Positions 1 through 8,925 are shown, counted from the first letter of the stretch. The stretch is DNA of 64,000 nucleotides from DASWJZ01 sp963792885 (GCA_963792885.1 CAWBXX010000002.1:744001-808000); one strand, 5' to 3'. The notes: generated by a model from the letters alone, not told the origin. Translations and numbers: made by a program.

Positions 1-1
1 T

Positions 2-574
2 TCGATGGGCACGCTGACGGCCTACGGCTTCTCGCGCTTCAAGATCGCCGGCGAGCCGGACCTGCTCTTCTTCATCCTGTCGACGCGCATGCTGCCGCCG
101 ATCGTCGTCGCGATCCCGATGTTCCTCATGTACCGCATCGTCGGCATGACCGACACGCACATCGGTCTCATTATCCTCTACGTCGCGTTCAACCTGTCCT
201 TCTCGGTCTGGCTGATGAAGGGCTTCATGGACGAGATACCGAAGGAATACGAGGAGGCGGCGCTGGTCGACGGCTACACGCGGCTGCAGGCCTTCTTCAA
301 GATCGTGCTTCCGGAGGCGACGACCGGCATCGCCGCGACCGCGGTCTTCTGCTTCATCACCGCCTGGAACGAATACGCCTTCGCGCTGATGATGACGAAC
401 CGCCGCGCGCAGACCGCGCCGCCCTTCATTCCGGCGCAGGTCGGCTCGGGTCTCGTCGACTGGACGGCGATCGCGGCCGGCACGTTCCTCTTCCTGCTGC
501 CGGTCGCGATCTTCACCTTCCTGCTGCGCGGGCATCTGCTGCGCGGCGTCACCTTCGGCGCGATCCGCAAGTGA
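2..574 (+). CDS. ABC transporter inner-membrane permease, MalG-like (5' partial)
   Basis: The gene is cut by the window edge; its open frame enters at base 2, so the first Met (base 5) is not a credible start. Hydrophobic membrane segments alternate with the cytoplasmic EAA loop (EEAALVDG, about residues 83-90 of the visible part), which docks onto the ATPase. The C-terminal helix and short basic tail are normal for binding-protein-dependent sugar permeases (CUT1 type). It is followed by a small membrane protein and two MalK-like ATPases on the same strand, so it is the second permease of a carbohydrate or polyol importer. The substrate cannot be read from the visible part. Family confidence is high. 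Confidence 0.88.
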   Translation, partial: SMGTLTAYGFSRFKIAGEPDLLFFILSTRMLPPIVVAIPMFLMYRIVGMTDTHIGLIILYVAFNLSFSVWLMKGFMDEIPKEYEEAALVDGYTRLQAFFKIVLPEATTGIAATAVFCFITAWNEYAFALMMTNRRAQTAPPFIPAQVGSGLVDWTAIAAGTFLFLLPVAIFTFLLRGHLLRGVTFGAIRK

Positions 575-593
575 GACGGTCGGGACTGAGCCG

Positions 594-790
594 ATGGGAT
601 TCAAGGAGATCAGCGCGAGATATCTGGAGCCGCTGTCGCAGTGGGTGATGGTCGCTCGGCATCGTCGCGCTCTGCCAGCCGTGGGTCGAGGTGCTTCACC
701 GCTACGGCGTGACGATCATCCTCGATCGGCCTCGTCGGCTTCATCGTCTTCTCGCACATCAAGCCGTCTCCGGCGAAGGAACCGAGCTGA
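594..790 (+). CDS. Small two-helix membrane protein of the ABC operon (two frameshifts)
   Basis: Starting at the ATG at 594 the frame reads MGFKEISARYLEPLSQWVMV, then breaks. Removing one base at about 654-655 and one at about 724 gives a continuous 64-residue protein with two hydrophobic stretches (roughly residues 15-28 and 38-53) and a short polar tail ending KEPS just before the ATPase start at 797. It sits between permease and ATPase genes, so it is probably translated as part of the importer operon. I do not recognise a named family. Two compensating indels in 200 bases agree with the sequence-error pattern elsewhere in the window. Confidence 0.55.
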
Positions 791-796
791 GCTGCC

Positions 797-1910
797 ATGG
801 CCGAGATCGTGCTCCGCGACATCGAGAAGTATTTCGGCGACAACTACGTCATCCGGAAGCTGAACCTCACCATCGCGCACAAGGAATTCGTGGTGCTGCT
901 CGGGCCGTCCGGCTGCGGCAAGACGACGACGCTTCGCGCCATCGCCGGGCTTGAGGAGATCGACTCCGGCGACATCCTGATCGACGGCAAGCCGGTGCAG
1001 GGCTTGCAGCCGGGCGAGCGCGACATCGCCTTCGTCTTCCAGCTCTTCGCGCTCTATCCGCACCTGACCGCCTACGACAACATCGCCTTCCCGCTCCGCG
1101 CCACGCGCGAGAGCCGCGCCGAGGTCGACGCCAAGGTGCGCGCCGTCGCGCGGTCCTTGCAGATCGAGCCATCTTCTTTCCCGGCGGCCGTCGCATCTCT
1201 CCGGCGGCGACATGCAGCGCGTCGCGATCGGCCGCGCGCTCGTCCGCCACCCGAAGGCGATGCTCATGGACGAGCCGATCGGCGCGCTCGACGCCAAGCT
1301 CCGCGAGGAGATGCGCACCGAGCTGAAGCGCCTGCATCTGGAGAACGACCAGACCACCGTCTATGTCACCCACGACCAGGTCGAGGCGATGTCGCTCGCC
1401 GACCGCATCGCGATCATGAACGAAGGCGTATTGCAGCAGGTCGGCACGCCGGAGGATGTCTACCAGCATCCTGCCAACCTCTTCGTCGCGCAGTTCGTCG
1501 GCAGCCCGGTGATGAACATCGCCAAGGCGAAGCTCGAGGCGGACGGCACGCGCACCAAGGTGATGCTCGCCGACGGCGGCGCCGCCTTCGACTTCCCGCC
1601 CGAGCTCGAGGAGCGCATAGCAAGCGCCGGCCGGCCCGGCAGCGACCTTGTGCTCGGCGTCCGCCCGGAAGGCGTGCTCGTTTCGCGCGAAGCCGCCGCC
1701 GGCCACATTCCGGTCGTGGCGCACATCATCGAGCCGCTCGGCGCCTATGACATCGTCGATCTTAAGGTCGGCAGCGAGTTCCTGCGCGCACGCACGGCGA
1801 GCGGCTTCATCGGCAAGCCCGGCGACACGGTCTGGGCGAAGCTCGACCAGAGCCAGACGCACTTCTTCGATTCCGGCAGCGGCGACGCCATCAATGTAAG
1901 GCTCGGCTAG
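797..1910 (+). CDS. Sugar ABC transporter ATP-binding protein, first of two (one frameshift)
   Basis: A MalK/UgpC-like ATPase of about 370 residues that energises import through the upstream permease. Walker A GPSGCGKT is at residues 36-43, the Q-loop at about 82, then signature LSGGDMQR, Walker B MLMDEP, the switch His in VTHDQ, and a C-terminal TOBE-type regulatory region. The frame breaks at about 1169-1170, where one extra C (gagccat for gagcat) separates the N-terminal frame from the C-terminal one; deleting it restores QIEHLLSRRPSHLSGG. The stop at 1908-1910 is one base before the start of the next ATPase, so the two are tightly linked. Probably functional, with a sequencing indel. Confidence 0.85.
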
Positions 1911-1911
1911 A

Positions 1912-2983
1912 ATGGCGCATATCAGGCTCGACCGGGTGACCAAGGCCTTCGGCGGCACGACCGCGGTCCGCGATCTGTCGCTGGACATCGAGGACGGCGA
2001 GTTCTTCGTGCTTCTCGGTCCGACCGGCGCGGGCAAGACGACAACGCTGCGCCTGATCGCCGGGCTCGAGAAGCCGACGTCGGGCACGATCTCGATCGGC
2101 GGCGAGGATGTGCGCGGGTGGAGCGCGGCGGAGCGCGACGTGGCGCTCGTCTTCCAGGTACTACTCGCTCTATCCGCGCTACACCGTGCAGCAGAATCTG
2201 GCCTTCCCGCTGAAATCGCGCATTCACCACTACACGCCGGCCGAGATCGAGGATCGCGTGCTAAGAGCGGCGAAGACCCTTCGCATCGGCCATCTGCTCG
2301 ACCGCAAGACCGATAAGCTCTCCGGCGGAGAGATGCAGCGCGTCTCGATCGGCCGCGCCATCGTGCGGGAGCCGAAGGCGTTCCTCATGGACGAGCCGCT
2401 GTCGAACCTCGACGCCAAGCTCAGGGAAGCGCTCCGCTCCGAGCTGAAGGACCTGCAGATGAAGCTCGGCGCGACCTTCCTCTTTGTCACCCACGACCAG
2501 ATCGAAGCGATGTCGATGGGCGACAAGGTGGGCGTCCTGAACAACGGCCGCATCGTGCAGGTAGGCAAGCCGCAGGACATCTACAACGCGCCGCGCGACG
2601 TCTTCGTCGCCGGCTTCGTCGGCTCGCCCGCGATGAACCTGCTCGACGGCGAGCTTGCGGGCGGGCGGGTTTCGGCGATGTCCGGCAAGGTGCAGGTCCC
2701 GGTAGAGGGGGAGGCCCGCGACCGCCGTCCGATCACCGTCGGCATCCGTTCGGAGGATATCGTGGTGGGTCCAGGCGAGGCGGTGGAAGCGCGCGTTCAC
2801 GATGTCGAGAACCACGGCGTCGAGAAGATTGTGACGCTTCGCGTCGACGAGCACCTCTTCCGCGCTACGGTCCCGGCGACGGTCGCGGTCAACGTCGAAA
2901 GCGCCGTAAAATTCAGCTTTAATCCCAAGAAGTTGCATTGCTTCGACCGGAGCACAGGCACGAATCTCGCCTTCTCCGCCTGA
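1912..2983 (+). CDS. Sugar ABC transporter ATP-binding protein, second of two (one frameshift)
   Basis: A second MalK-like ATPase of about 356 residues in the same operon, suggesting an ATPase heterodimer as seen in some rhizobial polyol and glycerol importers (inference). It has Walker A GPTGAGKT, signature LSGGEMQR, Walker B FLMDEP, switch region VTHDQ and a TOBE-like C-terminus. The frame is broken at 2157-2158 by an extra G immediately after the Q-loop Gln; deletion gives VFQYYSLYPRYTV, the normal sequence after that Gln. It starts with ATG one base after the previous stop. After its end the strand continues with an unrelated VOC gene, so the transporter operon probably ends here. Confidence 0.85.
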
Positions 2984-3094
2984 CCCCCAGAACCGCCGAT
3001 CGGCCACGCTCTATCGGTGCTGCGCAATCCGCTCGCGTTCGGATAGAATGCGGTCTGACACAGGGCGCGCCGCGTACGGCCGGCGGAGGATGCG

Positions 3095-3745
3095 ATGCAG
3101 AAGCTTCAGACACAGGGCGTCCACCACATCACGCTTGTCGGCGCCGACCGGCAGACCTCGATCGATTTCTGGGAAGGCGTGCTCGGCATGCCCTTCGTCT
3201 TCGAGCAGCCGAACCTAGACCTTGCCTCGGAGAGTCATCTCTATTTCGACCCCGGCGACGGCCGGCTGATCACTGTCTTCACCGACGAGAACCGCAAGCC
3301 GGACTCCACCGCCGTTGCGCGCGACCAGGGAAGCGTCCACCACATCGCTTTCTCCGTCTCGCGCGTAACCTTCCTGCAGGCGGTGAAGCGCCTCGACGAG
3401 CGCGGAATCTCGCATAGCGGCGTCAAGGATCGCGGTTTCATGGATTCGATCTATTTCCGCGATCCGCTCGGGCTCATGATGGAGCTCGCGTCCTATCGCT
3501 TCGAGCCGCCCGCGGACCTGACGCACGTCGACGTGCTCTTTGAGGCGCATAAGATCAGGGTCGCGCGCGGCGATCCGAACATCGCGGAGGTGCATCTCGC
3601 CGACGCAATAGAGCTTCTGACTCGCGAACGGCGACCGAGCCTTTCGAAGGACCGTCGGCCCAAGGATCCCTACAAGAAGGGCCCCGATAAGAAGGGCAAG
3701 TCGAAGAAGCAGCAGCGGGCGAAGGAGCGCGAGCGCGCCGGCTGA
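3095..3745 (+). CDS. VOC-superfamily (glyoxalase/dioxygenase fold) protein with lysine-rich tail
   Basis: Residues 1-145 form two beta-alpha-beta-beta-beta modules of the vicinal-oxygen-chelate fold: VHHITLVGAD starts the first, and HHIAFSVSR plus the FRDPLGLMMELAS strand complete the metal-site face (His and Glu ligands). The start at 3095 has an adjacent GGAGG. After about residue 175 the protein changes into a strongly basic, low-complexity tail rich in Lys, Arg and Asp (KKGKSKKQQRAKERERAG), not part of the fold and possibly nucleic-acid- or membrane-surface-binding. The substrate is unknown; family members include ring-cleaving dioxygenases and glyoxalases. Confidence 0.8.
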   Translation: MQKLQTQGVHHITLVGADRQTSIDFWEGVLGMPFVFEQPNLDLASESHLYFDPGDGRLITVFTDENRKPDSTAVARDQGSVHHIAFSVSRVTFLQAVKRLDERGISHSGVKDRGFMDSIYFRDPLGLMMELASYRFEPPADLTHVDVLFEAHKIRVARGDPNIAEVHLADAIELLTRERRPSLSKDRRPKDPYKKGPDKKGKSKKQQRAKERERAG

Positions 3746-3808
3746 AGCGCGAAGGTTCAATGAGAGCCGGAAACGTCACTTCCGGCGGAAACGAAGGGGA
3801 GGTCAGAC

Positions 3809-4483
3809 GTGAAGCTCTATATGCATCCCGTATCGAACACGAGCCGCCCGGTGCTCATGTTCATCAAGGACAACAATCTGCCGGTCGAGGAGGAAATCGT
3901 CGACCTGATGACCGGTGCCCATCACCAGGAGCCCTACATCTCCGTCAATCCGAATCGTCAGGTTCCGACCCTCATCGACGGCGATCTCACGATGGGGGAA
4001 AGCTCGGCGATCCTGAAATACCTCGCCGACAAGTTCGATCTGGCCGCCTATCCGAAGGACTTGAAAATGCGCGCCAAGGTCAACGAGATGATGGATTGGT
4101 TCAACACCCATTTCTATCACGACTACGGCTACGGCGTTGTCTATCCGCAGGTCTTTCCGCACCACAAGCGCCCGAGCGACGAGTTGCAGAAGGGCACCAT
4201 CGAATGGGCCAAGGAGAAGACCAAGGGCTGGCTCCAGGTGCTGAACGACCACATTCTCGGCAAGGGCAACAAATACCTGACCGGCGATCAGATGACGATC
4301 GCCGACTATTTCGGTGCAGCGCTCTTGACCTGCGGCGAGCCGATCCGCACGTCGTTCGACGGTTATCCGAACATCAAGGCATGGCTCGGACGCATGGCGG
4401 AGACGCCGAGCTGGGCGAAGTGCAACGAGGCGCTCTGGGGCTTCCGCGACTACGTCAAGGATCAGCAGTTCGAGACGGTTTGA
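3809..4483 (+). CDS. Glutathione S-transferase family protein
   Basis: The protein has 224 residues. An N-terminal thioredoxin-like domain (MKLYMHPVSNTSRPVLMF, then the cis-Pro region RQVPTLIDGD and glutathione-binding ESSAI at about residues 60-70) is followed by an all-helical C-terminal domain from about residue 90. It starts with GTG behind a good GGGGAGG ribosome site; there is no better ATG. The likely catalytic residue is a Ser or Tyr in the first loop, as in the theta/zeta-like bacterial GSTs; the class cannot be assigned by eye. It probably conjugates or reduces electrophiles in the cytoplasm. Confidence 0.88.
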   Translation: MKLYMHPVSNTSRPVLMFIKDNNLPVEEEIVDLMTGAHHQEPYISVNPNRQVPTLIDGDLTMGESSAILKYLADKFDLAAYPKDLKMRAKVNEMMDWFNTHFYHDYGYGVVYPQVFPHHKRPSDELQKGTIEWAKEKTKGWLQVLNDHILGKGNKYLTGDQMTIADYFGAALLTCGEPIRTSFDGYPNIKAWLGRMAETPSWAKCNEALWGFRDYVKDQQFETV

Positions 4484-4499
4484 CGTAGGATGGGGAAGG

Positions 4500-4522
4500 C
4501 CTTCTCCGTCGAGCGGAGAAGG
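4500..4522. terminator. Perfect 9-bp hairpin between convergent genes
   Basis: CCTTCTCCG and CGGAGAAGG pair perfectly around a five-base loop, between the end of the GST gene and the end of the convergent methyltransferase gene. Its position suits a bidirectional terminator. There is no clear U-run, so it may instead be a copy of the short palindromic repeats common in this genome. Confidence 0.5.
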
Positions 4523-4530
4523 TTGCTCCC

Positions 4531-5430
4531 TCAGGATGTCCCGCTGCGGCGGCCCTGGCCGAAAATCTCTTCGCCGGCTTGATCGGCGCGCTCTTCGCGG
4601 GCGCGCCGCAGCGCCGCGATGCGGCTCTCGGTTGTCGCCATCGTCAGTAGCACCGGTGCGTGCGGCAGGAAGTCGAGCGCCTCTGTCTCGAATGCGACGG
4701 CGTCCATCTCCGCCCACATCGCGACCATCCGCGTCTCGTCCTCGCGCGCGCCGTCGTCGACGAAGACGCGTGCGCGGGGCGAAAGATGCGGCAGCAGCAT
4801 GGGAAGCGCCGGATAGCGGCTGAGTGACTGCACCTTGCCGGGCGGGCCGTCGACGAAGACAAGGTCGATCTTCTCCGTCAGCATATCGAGCCGCCGGCCG
4901 AGGTCGTACCACTGGAACGTCCGCCCGCTCATCTGCAACTCCGCGAGCGGGGCGTGCACCAGCTCGACGCGATCCGAGAGGTCGGCCTGCTCCAGAAGCT
5001 CCGCCGTGTGCGCTGCGTGGAGCGCGTCGTGCTCGATCGAGATCACGCGCCCCGCTCCGTTCGCGCGAAGTGCCGCGGCGAAAAGCACAGTCGAGCTGCC
5101 GGAGCCGAGCTCCAGGATTACCTTCGGCCGATGCCGCCTGACGAGATGGAAAAGAAACGCCGCCTCTTCGCCGGTGATCTCGAATCCCTGGTGCGGGAAG
5201 GGCGGCACGGCGCCCTTGATGTTGAGCTCCGGCAGGATCGAGATGACGTTGACGAGCGATGCGAGGCCCGCCTTGAGCTTCTTTTGCGCGCGCTCGTCGC
5301 GGGTCCGGACGATCGTGCGAAGCGTGGCGATGTCATCCTCGATCTTGGTGAGGCGAGCGCCGATTTCGGTAAGGTTGCCCGAAAGACCGAGCGTGAAGAA
5401 GGAGCGCAGGCGCGCGAGCAGATGGCTCAA
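4531..5430 (-). CDS. Class I SAM-dependent methyltransferase
   Basis: A 299-residue protein. An N-terminal amphipathic/coiled segment (residues 1-60, heptad-like LTKIEDDIATLRTIV) precedes a Rossmann methyltransferase core. Motif I is ILELGSGSSTVLFAAAL at about residues 105-121; the acidic end of strand 2 is ISIEHD, and LVFVDGPPG is motif IV-like. The family resembles O-methyltransferases of the FkbM/Methyltransf_24 kind; the acceptor is unknown. The gene is alone on its strand and convergent with the GST gene. Confidence 0.8.
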   Translation of the reverse strand: MSHLLARLRSFFTLGLSGNLTEIGARLTKIEDDIATLRTIVRTRDERAQKKLKAGLASLVNVISILPELNIKGAVPPFPHQGFEITGEEAAFLFHLVRRHRPKVILELGSGSSTVLFAAALRANGAGRVISIEHDALHAAHTAELLEQADLSDRVELVHAPLAELQMSGRTFQWYDLGRRLDMLTEKIDLVFVDGPPGKVQSLSRYPALPMLLPHLSPRARVFVDDGAREDETRMVAMWAEMDAVAFETEALDFLPHAPVLLTMATTESRIAALRRAREERADQAGEEIFGQGRRSGTS

Positions 5431-5801
5431 GGCAACGGCTCCGGCGCTATGCCCGGGCGGCCCGGCGGAACCGGGCAGCGCCTGCTGTCGCTAAGGGCCC
5501 GTAGCGCCGAGCCTTTCCGCGCTTCCCGCAGCGTGAAGCGTCCGAAAAGTGCATGGAGTCCTTGCCCGCCGATGGGGCTTCCGCGTCCGTCATGCTGTCC
5601 CCCGGTCGGGAGCAAACCAGTTTGCCTGCGATCATGCAACGCGAATAAAGCGCTCCGGGATTTTGCAGTTTCCAGCTGAATTTTGGCTGAACGCCGGGGT
5701 TTCGCATGGCTCCTCTGCGGCCGCCGGCTGCTGGTATCCATGAACTCCGCCACTATCTATCGCCACGAATCGATCAATCGCTCAGCGAAAGCATAACCGC
5801 C
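5431..5801. other. Intergenic region with no gene seen
   Basis: About 370 bases lie between the divergent methyltransferase and dioxygenase genes. Only short open frames without ribosome sites occur. A GC-rich inverted stretch (GCCCGGGC region, 5449-5480) lies close to the methyltransferase start. Both promoters should be here but none is convincing by eye. Confidence 0.5.
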
Positions 5802-6746
5802 ATGCAACTCACAGGCATCCACCATCTGACCGCGATCTCCGCCGACGCGCCGGGGAACCGCCGCTTCTACGAGGGCGTGCTCGGCATGCGCCTCGTGAAG
5901 AAGACGGTGAATCAGGACGACGTCAGCGCCTATCACCTCTTTTACGCCGACGGCCTTGCAACGCCCGGCTCCGACATCACCTTCTTCGACTGGCCGGCGG
6001 CGCCGGAGCGCCGCGGCACGCATTCGATCGCGCGCACCGCGTTGCGCGTTGCCGGCAAGGACGCGCTCGACTGGTGGCTCGCCCATCTCGACGAGCACGG
6101 CACCAAGCACGGCGAGATCGTCGAGCGCGACGGGCGCCTGACGCTTGATCTTGAAGATCCCGAGGGCCAGCGTCTGAGCCTCGTCGACGACGGCGGCCGC
6201 GGCGAAGCGCATCCCTGGGTGAGGAGTCCGGTTGCGGCCGAGCGGCAGGTCCGTGGACTCGGGCCGATCACGCTCTCCGTCCCCGACCTCGCGCCGACCG
6301 ACGCGGTGCTGACCGCGGTCATGAACATGCAGCCGGTGCGCACCTATCCGCATCCGGAGAATCCCGGTGACACGGTGCACGTCTACGAGATGGGCGAGGG
6401 TGGTCCGGCGGCGGAGCTTCACGTCGCCGTGCAGCCCGGCATGCCTCCGGCGCGGCAGGGCCGCGGCGGCGTGCATCACGTCGCCTTCCGCACGCCCGAC
6501 GCCGAATACGGTGACTGGGCAGAGCGGCTCAATTCGATGCGTATTCCGAACAGCGGCAAGGTCGACCGCTTCTATTTCAAGAGTCTCTATTTCCGCGAGC
6601 CGAACGGCATCCTCTTCGAGATAGCCTCCGACGGTCCCGGTTTCGCCGCCGATGAGCCGATGGAGAAGCTGGGGGAATCGCTCTCCCTGCCGCCGTTCCT
6701 GGAGAACCGCCGCAAGGAGATCGAGGCGGGCCTGCGGCCGGTTTAG
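5802..6746 (+). CDS. Ring-cleaving dioxygenase of the VOC superfamily (MhqO/MhqE-like)
   Basis: A 314-residue two-domain VOC protein. The first half begins MQLTGIHHLTAISADAPGN and contains FYEGVLGMRLVKKTVNQDD, the signature start of hydroquinone-type extradiol dioxygenases; the second half begins at about residue 145 and contains VHHVAFRTPD and YFREPNGILFEIASDGPGF, supplying the His and Glu metal ligands. ATG 5802 is chosen because it starts directly at the conserved N-terminus; the frame is open further upstream without support. An alpha/beta-hydrolase related to MhqD lies convergent at 6876. In Bacillus such dioxygenases and hydrolases act together against methylhydroquinone and other quinone-like electrophiles, so a detoxification role is likely. 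Confidence 0.85.
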   Translation: MQLTGIHHLTAISADAPGNRRFYEGVLGMRLVKKTVNQDDVSAYHLFYADGLATPGSDITFFDWPAAPERRGTHSIARTALRVAGKDALDWWLAHLDEHGTKHGEIVERDGRLTLDLEDPEGQRLSLVDDGGRGEAHPWVRSPVAAERQVRGLGPITLSVPDLAPTDAVLTAVMNMQPVRTYPHPENPGDTVHVYEMGEGGPAAELHVAVQPGMPPARQGRGGVHHVAFRTPDAEYGDWAERLNSMRIPNSGKVDRFYFKSLYFREPNGILFEIASDGPGFAADEPMEKLGESLSLPPFLENRRKEIEAGLRPV

Positions 6747-6758
6747 AGGAGCGCGCCA

Positions 6759-6876
6759 ACCTTCTCCCATTGGGAGAAGGTGGCTGCGAAGCAGCCGGAT
6801 GAGGGGTTTGAGCGGCGAGATTCGGCATCCCCTCACCCGTCGCCTTCGGCGACACCCTCTCCCCCTGGAAGAGGGT
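6759..6876. repeat. Composite palindromic intergenic element
   Basis: Several palindromes stand in tandem: ACCTTCTCCCA/TGGGAGAAGGT, GGCTGC/GCAGCC, GATGAGGGG/CCCCTC, GTCGCC/GGCGAC and ACCCTCT/AGAGGGT. The mosaic is typical of the dispersed palindromic repeats of Rhizobiales. It fills the whole gap between convergent genes and its last base is the first base of the hydrolase stop codon, so it can also serve as a bidirectional terminator. Confidence 0.75.
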
Positions 6877-7520
6877 CAACTTGTCACCATCTCCGCCAAC
6901 ATCGCTCGCGCCGCCATCACCTCATCCTCGTTCACGCTGTGCCCGAAGCCGGGATAGATGCGCTTGTCGACCGTTGCGCCGAGCCGCGTCAGGACCGCGT
7001 CCGTCTCCTCGATTCGTTCCAGCGGCACGTGCGGATCGACATCGCTTGAGCCAAGGAAGACTGGCGTGCCGTCGAGCGAGCCGGAGTAGTCGCGCGGCGT
7101 GCCGGGCGGTCCGATCAGCCCGCCGGTCAGGGCAATGACCGCACCATAGCGGCGCGCGTTCCGCGCCGCGAATTCGGTGGCGAGGCATGCGCCTTGCGAG
7201 AAGCCGATGATGGCGACTTTGCTCGTCTCGAATTCCTCATCTTCGAGCCGTGCGACCAACGCGCCGACGAGCGCAAGCGCCGAGGAAAGCGACGGCTCGT
7301 TCGCCTCGATCGGCGCAAGGAACGAGTTCGGATACCAGGTATTGCCGGTCGCCCGCGGCGCAACGTAGCGGACGTCGTCGCGCCCGAGAGCCTCGGCGAG
7401 CGGGAGCATCAACTCAGGCGTTGCGCCCCGGCCGTGAATCAGGATCGCCGCGGCTTTCGCGCGCTCGCGCGGCGCGCCCGCGACGAGCGTCGTCTCGACG
7501 CGATGTAATGCTGTCGCCAT
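6876..7520 (-). CDS. Phospholipase/carboxylesterase-type alpha/beta-hydrolase (MhqD-like)
   Basis: A 214-residue serine hydrolase. The oxyanion region is AAILIHGRGAT (about 24-34), the nucleophile elbow GFSQG has Ser108, the acidic residue lies in SSDVDPHVP (about 158-166), and the catalytic His is 194 in GFGHSVNEDE. This matches the small cytosolic carboxylesterase family that includes Bacillus MhqD. It lies convergent with the MhqO-like dioxygenase, a partnership also known from Bacillus quinone resistance, though here the two are not in one operon. The natural ester substrate is unknown. ATG at 7520 follows a GGAGG-like stretch. Confidence 0.85.
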   Translation of the reverse strand: MATALHRVETTLVAGAPRERAKAAAILIHGRGATPELMLPLAEALGRDDVRYVAPRATGNTWYPNSFLAPIEANEPSLSSALALVGALVARLEDEEFETSKVAIIGFSQGACLATEFAARNARRYGAVIALTGGLIGPPGTPRDYSGSLDGTPVFLGSSDVDPHVPLERIEETDAVLTRLGATVDKRIYPGFGHSVNEDEVMAARAMLAEMVTS

Positions 7521-7540
7521 GTCGACCTCCTCCTACTTGT

Positions 7541-7638
7541 CGTCATTGCCGGGCTTGACCCGGCAATCCATTCCGTCGCCGTCCCGCCCGCCGCGCCTGT
7601 TATGGAATGGAAGCCCGGATCAAGTCCGGGCATGACGA
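7541..7638. repeat. Long inverted-repeat element (rhizobial intergenic palindrome)
   Basis: The left arm (CGTCATTGCCGGGCTTGACC and CGGCAATCCATTCC) is the imperfect inverse of the right arm (GGAATGGAAGCCCGGATC and AAGTCCGGGCATGACG). Each arm also contains its own CCGGG hairpin. The form matches the widespread 'CGTCATGCCCGG' repeats of alphaproteobacteria. It lies between the hydrolase start and the end of the transglycosylase gene. Confidence 0.8.
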
Positions 7639-7655
7639 TATCTGAAGCGGTCGCA

Positions 7656-8861
7656 CTACATCCGCTTCAGTGCCGCGAGGAAGGTCGGATCGGGATAGGA
7701 ATCCGCTGGAAGGCCAAGCTTCTGCTGCACGGCCTTCACCGCCGCGCGAGTCCCGGCGCCGATGACGCCGTCGGCGCCGCCGACGTCATAGCCGAGTTTC
7801 TGCAGGAGCCGCTGCGCTTCCTGCACCTGGGCGCGGCTCGGCGACTCGGCCGTGCCCTTGCGGGCCGGTGGTGCACCCGCAAGCCGCGTGGCGAAATAGG
7901 CGGCGGTGGTCGCGTAGACCAGCGACTGGTTCCACTGCGTGTAAACGTCGAAATTCGAGTAGGCGAGGAAGGCCGGCCCGAGCCGCCCCATCGGCAGAAG
8001 CAACGACGCCGGCATTTTGTCTTTCGGTAACGGGCTGCCGTCGGCGCGGGTCACGCCGAAGCCCGCCCAGGTCGAGCGTGGGTGCTTGATCGCGAGGTCG
8101 GCCTCAACCCACGGCATCTCAGCCGGTACGCGCACCTCTTCGAGCCACGGTTGGCCCGCCTGCCAGCCATGATGCTTCAGGAGGTTCGCCGACGAGGCGA
8201 GCACATCCGGCACGCTCTTGACGAGATTCCGCTTGCCGTCGCCGTCATAGTCGACCGCGAGGTCGCGGTAATAGGTCGGCACGAACTGCATCTGGCCAAT
8301 CTCGCCGGCCCACGCGCCGCGCATCTCGGAGGGCGTGAGGTCGCCGCCGTCGATGAGCGACAGCGCTGCCATCAGCTCGTCGCGAAAGAGGGCCGGCCGG
8401 CGGCAATCGTAGGCAAGCGTCGCCAGCGATTGCAGCGTGTTGAAGTCGCCGAGATTGGCGCCGAAGTCGGTCTCAAGTCCCCAGAAGGACGTGATGACCG
8501 GCCCGGACACGCCGAACTCCCGCTCGACGCGCGCAAAGGTGTCGGCGTATTTCTTGAGCAGGTTCCGACCCTGCTTCATCCGGTAGTCCGCCACCATGCG
8601 ACCGGCGAACTCGTTGAAGCTCTGCGCGAACACCGCCTGCCGTCGGTCGGCGTTGATGACCTTCTGATCGTAGGCGACGCCGTTCAGCGCCGCGATCGCG
8701 CTCGGCGAATGCCCGGCCGCCTTGGCTTCCTGCTCGAACGCCTTCAGCCAGGCCGGGAAGCCCGCGGCGCTGTTACCGCATTGTGCGGCAAGAGCAGGCG
8801 CCGCGAGAATGCAAGTCGACAACACCGCCGCCGCTCCGAGCCCGGTCTTCCCGATCACCAT
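7656..8861 (-). CDS. Lytic murein transglycosylase, MltB family, with peptidoglycan-binding domain
   Basis: A 401-residue periplasmic enzyme that cleaves the MurNAc-GlcNAc bond to a 1,6-anhydro product. A signal peptide (hydrophobic residues 6-22, cleavage near APALA/AQ, about 25) leads to an SLT_2/MltB catalytic domain; the catalytic Glu is residue 130 in FWGLETDFG, and the family segment AGEIGQMQFVPTYY follows. The last 60 residues (QEAQRLLQKLGYDVGGADGV) are a PG_binding_1 domain. There is no lipobox Cys, so it should be soluble in the periplasm. It is monocistronic between two repeat elements. Confidence 0.92.
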   Translation of the reverse strand: MVIGKTGLGAAAVLSTCILAAPALAAQCGNSAAGFPAWLKAFEQEAKAAGHSPSAIAALNGVAYDQKVINADRRQAVFAQSFNEFAGRMVADYRMKQGRNLLKKYADTFARVEREFGVSGPVITSFWGLETDFGANLGDFNTLQSLATLAYDCRRPALFRDELMAALSLIDGGDLTPSEMRGAWAGEIGQMQFVPTYYRDLAVDYDGDGKRNLVKSVPDVLASSANLLKHHGWQAGQPWLEEVRVPAEMPWVEADLAIKHPRSTWAGFGVTRADGSPLPKDKMPASLLLPMGRLGPAFLAYSNFDVYTQWNQSLVYATTAAYFATRLAGAPPARKGTAESPSRAQVQEAQRLLQKLGYDVGGADGVIGAGTRAAVKAVQQKLGLPADSYPDPTFLAALKRM

Positions 8862-8925
8862 CGTGCGCTCCTCCTCAAAGAATCGCGCGCGAATGTGCCG
8901 ATCAAGGTGGCCGGGTCAAGGCGCA

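Noticed and set aside
867..2087. 406-codon open frame on the minus strand
   Set aside because: It is antisense to two clear ABC ATPases; its sequence is Arg/Ala-rich with no domain, an effect of high GC.
594..2983. ABC operon at the window start as decayed pseudogenes
   Set aside because: Each break is one inserted base; all motifs on both sides are intact, and the same error recurs in unrelated conserved genes.
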